Assembly (NCBI RefSeq): GCF_036669915.1 | Contig: NC_089320.1 | Span: forward strand, 9,487,233 to 9,551,232 | Length of the DNA: 64,000 nucleotides | From: Pocillopora verrucosa | Taxonomy: Eukaryota; Cnidaria; Anthozoa; Scleractinia; Pocilloporidae | Direction of reading: 5' to 3' | Shown here: one piece after another, positions 14,201 through 25,644 of the stretch | Position numbering within the stretch: position 1 is the stretch's first letter | Layout: each line of letters starts with the position of its first letter | Notes under the pieces: generated by a model | What the model was told of the DNA's origin: nothing | What the model saw: only the letters and a program-made list of their open reading frames with translations | Database searches by the model: none | Translations under genes and position numbers: made by a program

Positions 14201-17200
14201 GAAACATGGCAATAGTATTGAGTCAAGATGTTCAGTAAAAAAAAGGATTAAAAACACGCTAATAGAAAACCCAAGAAATATTTATCTTTCAAGTTGCAAG
14301 TACACCAAGTAGCATTTCAAACATTGCAATAATTGTGTTTCAAGAACAAAGAGTAGAGTCTATTGATGTGTTTGTAAACTCTCCAAACTTTCATGTTCAA
14401 TCTTACATGAAAATTGGTGCAAGGAATTAAGGTTTGATGATTTTAGATATATGAAATTCATATATTTGCACTGCGGTGGAGAGATGAAATTAAGAGATCC
14501 TCGCAGCTAAGAACACTACTGAAACGAGTAGTTGTAAATAGGACCTGAAAAAAATTCAGGCCCGTACGGGATTTGAACCCATGACCTCTGCGATACCGGT
14601 GCAGCGCTCTACCAATTGAGCTAACAAGCCAACTGGGAGCTGGTCAATGAATTGGGTACAAATAAACATCCAAGTGAATGATGATTTTAGATATATGAAA
14701 CTGAATTAAGGTTTTGATCAACGTTAGCAACTTACTCTTTTCTCCAACTGATGAAAGTCAACCTTGAGCAGTTTTTCAGCTCTCTGTGCGTCAAGACACT
14801 GTGCTTTGGCGTGATCCAGCTCTTGTTGAATTGCTTTATCACTCTTAAGAAGAAGAGAAAGAAAGAAAGAAATAGAGCCATGAGGGTACAACTACAACCT
14901 CTGAAATGAAGTGTGATGACCCTGTTTGAATTTTATGTACTGCATTTTATCCTTTGATTTATTAAAGGATATGCTGATATCTGCTTTTTTTTAAATTAAT
15001 TAATTGTCTTTAATTAATTGCATCTCTATTTAACCCTTTCACTCCCTGGTGAATTCATTTGATTCATTCTCCTACAATGTCGACACACACTGTCAAGCAG
15101 ACAGCTAACGAGAGCAGACCAGTTAATTATACTAAGGATATTGTTCTGATATAACTTCAACAAGAGCACTCTACCGGCCGTGTAACATGCTGTGTTAACA
15201 AATATGGTTCCCTAGTTCCATGGTTTCCATAGCTCCATGGTTTCCATAGCAGCATACCTGTTGCCCATTGCTAAGGTGATCTCTCATTTTCTCTAATTCG
15301 TGCTCCAAATCAGCGATGGTTTTTATCCTCTCCTTTAACTGCTTCTCCGTACTTTGAAGTTTCTATAAGGAATAAATAATAAGAGTGTACAAAACACTTC
15401 AACTAACACAAGTCAAGAAACTGTTAGGAAACCATCTGGGAAACCTTGCTAAGAAAAGAAGTGAACATTTAAAGAAAATCAATCATCGTGCAATTGCAAC
15501 TTTTCACGAAAATTCTACTTTTCCAGCACAGCTTCAGCTTGACAAGCTTTATATAGTATCCAACTTCCGATGAATAATTTCAAAGATCCATGCACGTCAT
15601 GGTTGCAAGTTGTCAAACTGAGAGCAGGATAGAAAACCGTTATTAGTTAAAAATCATTCACCAATGTTCTTTGGTGTCTGTTGACGTTGGTAGTTCAGAG
15701 TCGGAATTTCGGCGAAAAAATTCAAGTCTACCTGATGCTAAAGTTGTACACTGAAATAACCAGCACTAATAAATGCTGGCGGACAGCAGACTCGAGAGGC
15801 AGAAATGCGATTGTACTTTTGAAATAAATGTTCTTTATGGTCTACCTAAGCTCTTAACCAGAGCTCTTTCAGGAGAAGCAAGCTTCACTTAAAGCCCCCT
15901 CATACATACGAATGATAAAATGTTGGGGACAAATGTAGAAAGCAATTTACATACTTTTCAAGTATTTAATTTTACATACTTTTCAAGTATTTAATTTTGA
16001 CAGAGACCTTGGACTTAATGGGTATGAACAAAACTTGTCAAGATGTCATTTTAGAGCGAACCCGGTTACTGAGTGTCCAAAACCGGCGTGGCAACGACCA
16101 TTCACTAAAACAATGTTTGATTAGCGTAAGTGGAACGAATCGCCATTGATATTCTTCATCAACAGAAACCAAAATAAGGGCGGTACTGCATAACAAGAAA
16201 CTAAGGGAAACAAAACTATTTGAGTATGTTGACATTCCTAAATGATCACTTGCCACAGTCTGTTCTTACAAAAACAGAATATTAACACAAAAGTACAAAG
16301 AACAATCCATTACATATTGTAAACAACCGGCAGATTTTACTAGAAGTTCAACACCATTTTCTATTCTGTTCTCACGTAACATTTGAGAGCAAGTCAGAGA
16401 TAACTCAAAAGAAAGGGGAAATAAACAAGAGAAAAAAAGTAAAAATGGAAAATAGAAATTGCAAAATTCTCGGCGTTTCTTCTATGGATTGGGGATGGCA
16501 AAAAGCTGTTAGAAGTAATCGATCGGCCAAACTTGGTCCTTGGTTTGTACTGGATTCTTACCGCTTTATTAGCATGAAGCTCCTGCTGTAGTTTCTGCGC
16601 CTCCTTTTCCACATCCTTAGCAGCCTTCTGTCGCGCCAGCTGAAAAATATGAGAAATTTTCAGTAGAATTGCTTAGAGATACATGGATCGTGCTGGTTAA
16701 ACATATCACAGCAACAGCAAGCCAATCGATGCCATGAAAACAGGAAATCCATAACAATGTACGTCTGCCTTCCTGCGTATGATTTCGCGCGTTCACACAA
16801 GTAATTTCCGAAAGATGTAGGCGATCCTCGCAGCTATGAACACTACTGAACTAATAGTTGAAATAAGACCGGAAAAAAATTTAGGCCCGTACGGGATTTG
16901 AACCCATGACCTCTGCGATACCGGTGCAGCGCTCTACCAATTGAGCTAACAAGCCAACTGGTAGCTAGTCATTATGTTGGATCCAAATAAACCTTCCAAG
17001 TGGTGAATAATGACTGGAAATATATAAAAATCATATATGTGCACTGCGGTGAAGAAACAGATATAGGCAATCCTCGCAGCTATGAACACTACTGAACTAG
17101 TAGTTGAAATAAGACCTGAAAAAAATTCAGGCTCGTACAGATTTGAACCCATGACCTCCGCGATACCGGTGCAGTGCTTTACCAACTAAGCTAACAAGCC

Positions 17201-20200
17201 AACTAGGAGCTGGTCATTATGTTGGATCCAACATTGGATTCTTCACAGCAGTGCACATATATGATTTTCATATATTTCCAGAGGTCAAGGGTTCAAATCC
17301 CGTAGGGGCCTGAATTTTTTTCAGGTCTTATTTCAACTACTAGTTCAGTAGTGTTCATAGCTGCGAGAATCGCCTATATCTGTTTGTTCACCGCAGTGCA
17401 CATATATGATTTTCATAAATTTCCAGTCATTATAATTTCCGACTGTTAAGTACCTTGTCTATTGACAATAGTAGAGAGAAAATAAAAGGATGCACACTTA
17501 AAATGTATGATGCAGAAACTACTCAAGCAAGGGGACTATTTTAACACACAAGCTACTCCTCACAGAGTGAGAGTTTTTTAGTCAATATAAGGAAATAACC
17601 CGTGCCCCCAGAGCCCCCTACAATTCACCTTTCTTCCCGTTATCCCTTTTTTACTTCAGAAGCAGATAAACAAGTTTGTTCTGTACTCATAATGAAGTAG
17701 TATCCGTCGTAAAAACATGTAAAGTCTACTCACCTTCGCAGACATCGTAGAAATTGTTGAATCTTTTTCACGGAGTTCTTTTTTGAGTTTTTCAATCTCA
17801 TTCTTAGCCTGGTGAACCAGTGCATCCTTTGCTGAGTTCTCTCTTTGTAAACCATTCAGTAAAGTGGTGGACTGCATTTTCTGTTTGTTCAGTTTTTCAT
17901 TGTCGTTGGTTAGCTGGGCAATCCTACGCTCTTTCTCAGCTATTTCTGTGCGTAAAGAGGCAATCTTGTTCGTGGTGGCATTCGGATCTGTTTTCACCCA
18001 GCCTGTAGCTTTTGTCTACAAGGTAATATTGTAAAGGCTTGTTCAAGAACAGTTTGTTGACCACTTATCAATCATTTAAGTATTTTTTCCATTCATGTTT
18101 TTCATTCAATCTCTAGATACTACTTATTTCGAGCTTTAGCCAAGGTCATCATGACTATAAATCTACCTCTCTCCCCCTAATGTAAATATAAATGGTATCG
18201 CAAAGCTGTCATGGCTAGTTTCCTGCAATTGACAAGCATTCCAACCAGGAAAAGTGATAAACTCGTTATACGCGGCAAGAGCTCTGAGTCGATGTGACGG
18301 ATGGGTGGGGTGGGGTGGGGTGGGGTGGGGTGGGGTGGGGAGGTCTGTCACCTTGTAAATGGGGTGTGACTAGTTGACACGTTTTTACACATGTACCTTG
18401 CAGAAATAATGGGTTCCTTCACAAACCTGCATTTGTAGTTGGTCCTTCAGTGAGGCTACTTCATTGTTCTTGGCATGAAGTTGGTTTTGGTACATGGCTA
18501 ACTTCTGTGCTGCTGTCTTTTCACCTTCTTCTTTCTCTTGTAGAATTCCTTGTAACTGTGACACTTGCTCTCGCAGTTGTAAAATAATACTTGAGTTTGA
18601 AAATGCAGAGTCCTCACCTCCAGCTCTGAGGGTCAAAAATGAATTGTTTTCAATTTCCTTAATAGGATATCATAAATATTAACTGTGAATGAAAGCACAT
18701 TGCTTGTGACTTCTACACTTTCTGGCAAGGTTATGGTAGTTTTGTCTGTTAAAAAGGCACAATTCATTTAAGCTTCTCAACATTAGTCAGTAGACAAGGT
18801 GTTAAACCATAAAGCATCAAAAAGGTGCCCAAGGTATCAAACTTGTGATTCATAGTTAGGGACACAAGAAAAACAAATGAAATTCTACTTTGAAGTTAAA
18901 ATCCATTGCTGGGTTATTTAGATGTGTCATCTTTTTAACATACCTTAAACCACCACTGGATTGCAGAGCTCCCTTAAGATCAACAACCTCATCTCTAAGA
19001 GCAGCAATAACTCCATCCTTTCGATGACATTCTGCTTCATATGAAGCCAGTCGGCTGAGTTCATCACCCATACGTAACAGACGTTCCTCCTGATTAAATT
19101 GACAAAATTGTTACATAATGTAACAACTAATTTACATGAATATCAAAAATAGAAAGAAAAAATATTTTCATGTATGATGCCTTGGACTCAGTTACTTGGA
19201 CTCAGTTATGTCTGAAGACATATTCAGCTTTTTTCCTTTTCCAATTCGCCAGAACGTGTTATATTAGTTAGTTTTCTTCCTTTGCCAATTCACCAGACAA
19301 TGTTATTTCAGTTATAGTAAACTAAGTTATGTCCATGAAACAAAAGTTGTATGAACAATCAAGGGCAGAAACATACCAATTCTTGGACAGAGTTTTCCCC
19401 TGCTGTCTGCATTACACCATTCACCCAGCCACCTAAAAAGTAAACACAGAAGAACACTACTTGTACACTCCACTGTTATGATTAAATTGTATGGTGATCA
19501 TCCATCAGTCAGTAGTTTGTTGCCACACGTAAAAGCAAATTCTTTTTATTTCTTAAATGATCACAATTTTTATGCAAAATATTAAATTTGAATAACAAAT
19601 GAAACTCAAGGAAAGAAATGATCCTGGCAAGTACTTGTACATGAAAGCTGCAATTAAGGCAATTGCAGAAAAAGGCTTCAACAAATACAGGCTCAGACAT
19701 TTAAGCCTTAATTTTTAAGTTTTTTTTCCCCTGCAGTTGCTCAAATTGCACTCCACCAGCAAGGATCATATTGTTAAGTCTTATTTGAACATGTTTTCTC
19801 TCATTTTGCTTAAACACAGTTGATTAAAAGGAACAAAGTCAGGCCTATTTATTTGTTTTAGCCACATTCTCTCCACTTCCTCACCTCTTGTGACAGGGGG
19901 GACAGCAGTTCTTTCCCTTCCAGCAGAGCTTGGACGTGCCTTTGTTGCACCAGCACTAGTGGGGCGTGACCTCAGGGGTGGGTGGGGCATGACATTAGCC
20001 TGCCAAGTATTAAAATACTTCATTCTTAATTTTACTGATTGAAATTATCTTATTTGGATACATGACATTTTTTGACATTTCAAACAGTTTGTCCGATAAT
20101 TTTTCACCAAACCACCATTCAGCAGCTCACTTTCAGTTAGTATGTTTTCTATATGTAACCCAGTATATCCTCTGGGTAATAGACAATGTAGTTGTAAAGT

Positions 20201-20477
20201 GTTTCAACTAAATGACCTGGGCTTAGAGGCATAAGCTCACTACCCGATGACTTGATTTGGCAAACAAACCTTTCAGTCCATGTTAAAATACAATTTGTGG
20301 CACAAAGATTCTCAGTTCTTGTTTTAATCTTGATTGTTATAATAGTGATAATTAAAATGATAAAAGCTTAGTTTTTCGTTTGTCTCACGATGTAGTCACG
20401 TGAGACAAACTAAAAACTTAGCTTTTATTTTTATTCACCATGATGAATAACCACAGCCTTTTTTATGAAATTAAAAT

Positions 20478-20517
<40 letters not shown>

Positions 20518-22692
20518 TTAATAACAAAACACTGGTCTATTCATAAGGCATCTCCTGAGGAAGATCTTTGCTTGTAAAGTGCTAGAAATAGTAATACTTC
20601 AAAAGAATGCCATAAAAAGTAGTCGTAAGTACAATAAATTACAAAGCAAAAAATGCAATTAAATAAGTGAATGATTAAGTTAATAAAATTAAATAATAGA
20701 TTGTATTCAATTCATAGCAATTAGAGTTGTTGACTACACATTCATGTATATTTTTGCCCTGGAAAAATAAAATAAGAGGCTTTGCAGGTACTGCCAAGTT
20801 GACAAGATGAAAGAAAGGCATAATATCATCCAATGTAGCCTCATCGGAAAAATCACCCAAAAACAGAAAAAATCCAACGTGTACCTATTACCTTATAAGA
20901 TATCTAAAGGTTGTTACCTTGGTATCAGAAGTTCCCCTTAACTCTGTTATTGAGCTCCCAGTGCCAGGTGGTAAACTTACAGCTTGAGAGCTTGAAAACA
21001 ACTGCATCCCTTCACTGCTAGAGGTAGTGCTGGTGCTGATGTAAGGAAGTGAGGTTACCACCCCGGATTGAATTGATGCCACAGGAGATGGTAACACACG
21101 AAGCCTGTATGATTCCCATGGTTTTGATACTGCCAAAGTTGGGTAGTGTACTGGACCAGAGGAGTCAACAAGAAATTCAAATCCTGTGTTTTCTATCAAA
21201 ATTTTCACACATGTTAAGAAATGTAACTGTAAAAGTAAAAAAATTTACAAATCTACTGAAACAAAGGCAATAACTGTGCTTATCTTCAAAATTGCCAGCT
21301 TCACATAACAGCTAAAACAAAATTAGTCCTATATATATATATGCTGAGTCTCAAACACATGCAAGTAATCTTATAGAGTGGCAAATAGGAAAAAAAGACA
21401 AGTGATCTACACTGCAAAAATAGTGACTTAAGTAAAATTTGTGTGTGGAGAGGGGTACAGAAAAAAAGCTCATCAAGCCTTAATTTATGCTTTACAAACA
21501 TCAGACTCCCTTGTGCTAAAAAATAATGTCACTAAATGGGGGACCATTTGGAAAAATAATGAATCATCTATTAGAGCTGTGGAAATTCTGGTACTGAGTT
21601 TTCCTTATATTACAAATTACTGCTAGTTTAAAAGGATACCATATCCAAATCTAATGATATCTCCAGAAGCAAGTCTAACAGCTGCATTTTGTACACGACA
21701 CTCATTGACATAAGTTCCATGCGCAGAGTTAAGATCTTGTACTACAAAACAACCTTCTGTCTCATCATATTCAATAACAGCATGCTGACGCTCCACATTG
21801 GAACACTGCTTGGAAACAAAACAGTCAGGGTCAAATACATCACAATGCAAGATAACCATGGTATGTACAAAACAGCTGATCACGAATAAGACAGCTATTG
21901 CTAGTCCCAATATTCAGCTACTGATAATATTTGGGTGACTAAATAAGTTAAAATGGATAAAAAATGTCTCTGGAACTAAGAAGAGAAATTAAGGGACAGT
22001 CACGGCAACAGCAGATTTTGCTCCTCTAAGCACTAGTTAGTGCCTTGTTTTTTTTGTTAAATGTCGATCAACTGACACAGAAGGAGCCGGATGTAAGCAT
22101 CCCTTTTACATAAATCAATTAATGTTTTCCATGAACGTGAGAATACTGTTAAAAATACTTCTAAATTGAAGTGTTTACTATTTTATTGACAGAAACAAGG
22201 TACTGTTTCTGAGACGCGCACGTTAAAATGATTCAAAAGAAGAATAAATGTGCAGTTGAGACAATACAGAATCCATTGACTCAGAGAAAGTTATACAAAT
22301 TCTAAATATATAACCCTATTGTAAAAATTATCTCGGAATAGGGATCGACAGAGTAGGGAGTGATTAGGTATCGTTTAAATTTGTTTCACAATGCCGATAA
22401 TCGTATCAAGTTTAAATAATTCTAATACATTAACTCTAGTTCAAATTCTTAGTTTGAAAACATATGGAACAAAAGTTTACAGCAAAAACGTGAATATCCT
22501 CTTCCTCTCCAGAGCCTTTTTCTCGGAATTTTTTTTCAAGTAATTCGTGGGTTATAAAAAAGCACGTCTAACTCTTGTGGTGAGTGCTCTCACCTGGATA
22601 ATAACATCACTGCCTTCACAACCGATGGTAGTAAGCGGTTGTCGAAGCTGATGAATACAGCTTCCATCTCGAGAACGAAGACACGCTTTCAT
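2272..22692 (-). CDS. FHAD1: Forkhead-associated domain-containing protein 1 (33 exons, 1,425 aa)
   Basis: FHAD1 is a long FHA plus coiled-coil protein; its biochemical role is poorly known. Coding exons, 5' to 3': 22692-22594, 21808-21640, 21183-20918, 19999-19885, 19432-19377, 19089-18944, 18625-18427, 18015-17734, 16639-16562, 15362-15258, 14843-14736, 14191-14021, 13468-13400, 13174-13076, 12940-12850, 12599-12524, 11955-11715, 11393-11283, 10652-10533, 10299-10185, 9220-9010, 8524-8245, 7934-7815, 7265-7136, 6819-6695, 6320-6216, 5943-5824, 5052-4952, 4634-4583, 4085-3972, 3444-3373, 2872-2804, 2334-2272. Every junction has GT donor and AG acceptor, phases match throughout, and the total is 4,278 bp, close to the ~1,400 residues of vertebrate FHAD1. 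Residues 1-85 are the FHA domain; the start MKA and the block GTYVNECRVQNAAVRL match the family. Next come a Pro/Ser-rich linker (exons 3-4) and almost continuous heptad coiled coil, interrupted in exon 21 by RPSSPRK-type repeats. The FHA domain lacks the usual GR arginine (Cys25) and has His63 where NGT is typical. The last exon ends in a short acidic tail. Confidence 0.93.
4131..4300 (+). repeat. G-run-rich simple repeat in FHAD1 intron 29
   Basis: About 170 bases of degenerate GGGGGAG/GTGGGGGG units on the plus strand with dozens of runs of three or more G. On the FHAD1 sense strand it reads as polypyrimidine, lying 46-215 bases upstream of the exon 30 acceptor at 4086. The Pro-rich open frames seen across it are products of this repeat, not genes. 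Confidence 0.9.
12085..12170 (+). repeat. Decayed Penelope-type terminal-repeat fragment with dead hammerhead motif
   Basis: The plus strand reads agggctaacgctc, then aaaacgtcagc, then CTTTACGGTGGCCAATTTAC, then a near-palindrome GTTATCAACT/CAGTTGATAAC. The same order occurs at 45750-45840 and at 61660-61740. The hammerhead core is broken: CUGA is lost and the GAAAC box reads CAAAAC. It lies in FHAD1 intron 16, antisense to the gene. Confidence 0.7.
14457..14700 (-). mobile_element. tRNA-headed SINE-like repeat, copy 1
   Basis: On the minus strand 14630-14559 folds as a full tRNA cloverleaf: acceptor GGCTTGT/ACGGGCC, D arm GCTC/GAGC, T arm ATGGG/CCCGT. It has an A box (TAGCTCAATTGG) and a B box (GGTTCAAATCC). 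The anticodon loop would read CCGGTAT (GGT, Thr), but U33 is C and the anticodon stem has an A-C mismatch, so it looks like a tRNA-derived element rather than a working tRNA. Similar flanks on both sides recur in the copies near 17 kb. A 22-base direct repeat, beginning tgatgattttag, occurs at 14435-14456 and 14679-14700. It lies in FHAD1 intron 11. Confidence 0.7.
15949..15998. repeat. Tandem duplication of a 25-base unit
   Basis: Two perfect adjacent copies of a 25-base AT-rich unit starting acatacttttcaag, inside FHAD1 intron 9. No function is suggested. Confidence 0.85.
16810..17035 (-). mobile_element. tRNA-headed SINE-like repeat, copy 2
   Basis: The tRNA-like head at 16955-16884 is almost identical to copy 1 and keeps A and B boxes. 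It is followed on the minus strand by an ATTTTTTTCC-type tract and the shared tail containing AACTATTAGTTCAGTAGTG and CATAGCTGCGAGGATCGCC. The distal tail is shortened near 16815. It lies in FHAD1 intron 8, same strand as the gene, directly followed by copy 3. Confidence 0.7.
17036..17225 (-). mobile_element. tRNA-headed SINE-like repeat, copy 3
   Basis: The head at 17200-17130 carries extra substitutions and a one-base deletion next to the T stem, so it is more decayed than copies 1 and 2. It abuts copy 2 head to tail through a shared gtgcactgcggtgaag boundary. The tail matches copy 2 through the GATATAGGC block. Confidence 0.7.
17235..17430 (+). mobile_element. tRNA-headed SINE-like repeat, copy 4 (inverted, head truncated)
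   Basis: On the plus strand only the 3' half of the tRNA head remains (17280-17311, B box GGTTCAAATCC). The complete tail follows, from TTTTTTTCAGG to the CACCGCAGTGCACATATATG end. It is inverted relative to copies 2 and 3. Bases 17300-17400 pair with 17050-17130 as a long stem. Confidence 0.7.
18304..18341 (+). repeat. TGGGG pentanucleotide microsatellite
   Basis: Seven tandem TGGGG units on the plus strand in FHAD1 intron 7. The Pro/His-rich open frame on the minus strand here is an artefact of the repeat. Confidence 0.9.
20362..20426. repeat. 28-base inverted repeat (hairpin element)
   Basis: Arms AAAAGCTTAG...GTCTCACG and CGTGAGAC...CTTAGCTTTT differ at about two positions and are separated by a loop of some eight bases (atgtagtc). 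An (AAT)n tract lies about 50 bases away. It resembles a minimal palindromic MITE in FHAD1 intron 3. Confidence 0.75.
20478..20511. repeat. (AAT)n microsatellite
   Basis: About eleven tandem AAT units in FHAD1 intron 3. Confidence 0.9.
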
Positions 22693-23552
22693 TGACGGTA
22701 GAGTTATCTCATCATAACCTCGCTATTATTTCTTATTGGAACTGTAATGGATTTCGAACGATCGTAAACATTCGGTCCTTTCTGTCGGTATTTAACATGG
22801 CCGACAGCATTTGCGTTCTCACGTTGCTACGGCGACACTTATATCAAACCCAGTAGTGCTCCGTCAACGAAAAATAACAGTGAGCCAGGCCAGGCCAGGG
22901 AAGGGCAGTGTTTGAGCGTAGTTGGAACGGGTCACCCTATGTGAGGTAATCCTGGACAGTATTGGATTCTGGATTCCACGCTGTGGATTCCGGATTCCAG
23001 GTGTTAGATTCCGGATTCCCTCTCAAATTACTTTTTAACTTTCCTTTTAAACAAAAACCAAACTGAGGAAAAATTTAAACTGAAATACACGTTTTGTACT
23101 ACCCCGTGTATGTCGCAAATAAATCCCAGACTATGACCAAAAAAAGCTTGTTTTTCTACATGTAATTAGAAATGATGTTCGACATTATAAAACGGTGTTC
23201 AACCAACTCAACTATACTTAAACCTTTGCAAAATCGCAAAAGATCTGCATTTACACAGAAATTTTCCAAGAATAACAGGTCCTCTTTTCTATACATTTTT
23301 CTTTAAAAGGTTAACCAAGTCAAGTTACATTACTTCGGCTATGAATTCTCCAGAAAAATGATTCTATAAAGGTTTAAGGTGGCCCGTCGCTTTTTTTTTT
23401 TTTTTCAAGTTTGACCCTAAAATCTGGTAATATGTTATTTTATTCGCACTGAGATGAGATGTTTTATTAAATATTCAAATTTGTTATTTTGAATGCCATA
23501 TATCAAAGAAAGCGGTTTACGTTTAAATAGCGAAAATTCTCCCGGCTCCCAT

Positions 23553-23555
<3 letters not shown>

Positions 23556-23592
<37 letters not shown>
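23556..23592. repeat. (TA)n microsatellite
   Basis: About eighteen tandem TA units inside the 22.9-24.5 kb element. Confidence 0.95.
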
Positions 23593-23594
<2 letters not shown>

Positions 23595-23765
23595 TTGTTC
23601 AAAGTTTGTCGTAACTGGAAACGTGTGGTCCGTTGCCACGTTGGTGTTCCAAGCATACCCTGGGGAATTTGATTGCTTTTGTCACGTAAACAATTTCTTT
23701 TGTCTCTTCAAATTTGCCTACCCATTGACCACGTGAGTCAACTGCACTCCACAGCGGTTACATTG

Positions 23766-24352
23766 GTCATGATAAAACGCATACTGCAGACCATGCAGAC
23801 TGTGCAGACCGCGCAGACCCTGCAGGCTGTGCAGTGTCTACACCACTTTCTTGCTCTTTTGGTAACGTTTTTCCAAGTTTTGGACACCACATGACGAAAT
23901 TTTACGAGTTTATATCGAACTCTCGTTACCTAGCAAAGCAAAATCACAGGCTCAAGTTTCTCAAGCTCATGGAGATTAGCCCCACACGGCAAGATGTATT
24001 GCAGATGTTATTTTTGTGGACAGTGACGCTGATTTAGAGGTACGGAATGTGCTGTGTGAACGAAGTAAATGATTAACAGGATCTTCACAAGACAGCCCAA
24101 AGAACTTGAAGGTAAAGAAAGTGCTGCAAGCTAAAATTGAACTTTACCAGGAATAAGATTTTTGAATCGGATTAGAAGACTGATTAATAGCTAGTAAGGA
24201 ACTTTGGCCATTTCATTATCGAAGTCGACTGGGTGATAGGTCATGACTGAATTTGTCGTTGTCACGCGGGCTGTAGCGGTCAAAATTCTGCAGCGAACAA
24301 AGCGTACTCTATATGGTCTGCACGGTCTGCAGTCTACGTTTTAGCATGATCG
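23766..24352. mobile_element. Nested inverted-repeat element with GCAGACC repeats
   Basis: The left end is TCATGATAAAACGCATACTG followed by CAGACC-type repeats (23783-23836). The right end, reverse-complemented, is TCATGCTAAAACGTAGACTG followed by CAGACC repeats (24338-24313). The two arms match at about 28 of 33 positions. The element lies wholly inside the larger inverted-repeat element, so it is younger or forms its core. No coding capacity is seen. Confidence 0.55.
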
Positions 24353-25383
24353 TGGTTGCATGGATGCGCATGAAAGCCGTTAGGACGATTTGAAAATGAT
24401 CTTCAGCAAATGGATTCTGGATTCATTCTCTAGCGGGATTCTGGATTCCAATGCCCAGTATTCCGGATTCCACAAGCAAAAATTTCCTGGATTCCGGAAT
24501 CCGGATTACCTTATATGGGGAGAAACGGGACAGGTTGAATATTTGTCCGCTGATGTTCTCTTGATTGCAATGAGAAACAAAACCTGTGCAAATGGTGAAA
24601 TTGTCAGATTATACATTCTTGATGAGCAAATAAAAGGAACTAAGAAATTCTCATACTAATCAGGGATCAACGAAAGAAAGGAAGAAATGGCCACGAAATG
24701 ATAGCAAGGTGAACAAAGGAAGAGAATAGAAACCAAAGGGAAGACAAACCGAAGGTAAAATGAGAGTCAATGTAAACTTGCTATAACGGACAGGAAAATG
24801 GTTACGCCTAAATAATCCTTACTTGTGCATGTCAGGAATTTCATGAACAAATAAATTCGCTTGTCTACGAAGTTAGTTTATGGTATTTGAAAGTGTTTTT
24901 TGGTTCTCTTCTTGTTCGTTTGTTCTTTTAACGAATGAACATACTTCTTTTATCTGTACAAATGTAATTTTGCAGTCTCTAATACGTTAGAAGAAGTCGA
25001 TTGACTTGCAGTATCATAAAGATTTGGTTAGAAACACGGAATGACGTGCCTGTGTTAAAATTTGCTCCATAGCAAAGCAATCAATGATCTAACTTAGATG
25101 CACATCTCTCATCGGTTGAGAGATATACTTTGATGAGAGTATGTAATCAAATTTGTTCAATAGAGATTCTCGTGGTTTTTTTTTCCGCAGGGGAGGGGGG
25201 GGAATCCATATTTAGAAATAAAAGAGGACTTTTACGTGTTATATAGGCTCATAAAAACATTTGAGGGTTTGGATGTTTTGTCAAAATTACGAGAAAACTA
25301 CTCAGGGGTTCGCATAACAGCCTCGAACTCGAAATCGTAGTTCCAGCTCATGAAGAAGAGATTCTAATTTTGATTTTGTAATC

Positions 25384-25389
25384 TTTATT
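25384..25389 (-). terminator. Candidate poly(A) signal of the 504-aa gene
   Basis: AATAAA on the minus strand about 255 bases downstream of the stop codon at 25647-25645. No closer canonical hexamer was noticed. Confidence 0.4.
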
Positions 25390-25644
25390 GAACCAAAATT
25401 AAATTCACTGCAAAATTGTTGAAGAAATTACGGACATGTGGGTGGACTAAAAAATTGCCTTGAAAACTGATCAGTTTCTATAAACTACTGCGCAAAATAA
25501 GAAATGGAAATGTCTAAAAAATCCGGCCAGACAGGCTCAATCATTGCTATATATCTCGCTGTACTGGTAAAAAAATCTACAAAATGTTCGTGTTATAGGG
25601 GATCCGTGCGTACCACATTTTGTTACAGAAAATAGTTTTACTGG

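Larger units (their letters stand above)
22927..24529. mobile_element. Terminal-inverted-repeat element with GGATTCC subterminal repeats
   Basis: The left end reads CACCCTATGTGAGGTAATCC and the right end, reverse-complemented, CTCCCCATATAAGGTAATCC. Just inside both ends are clusters of (T)GGATTC(C/T)GGATTCC: 22962-23020 on the left, 24414-24505 on the right. I find no transposase frame, so this is probably a non-autonomous DNA transposon of about 1.6 kb. It sits directly upstream of FHAD1, 235 bases from its start codon. The boundaries are approximate and no clear target duplication is seen. Confidence 0.55.

Noticed and set aside
14559..14630. Functional tRNA-Thr(GGU) gene on the minus strand
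   Set aside because: The cloverleaf and promoter boxes are good, but C replaces the invariant U33, the anticodon stem has a mismatch, and the same head occurs with long shared flanks in three other places. A tRNA-derived repeat fits better.
18163..18351. Pro/His repeat protein
   Set aside because: It is the reverse strand of a TGGGG microsatellite in an FHAD1 intron.
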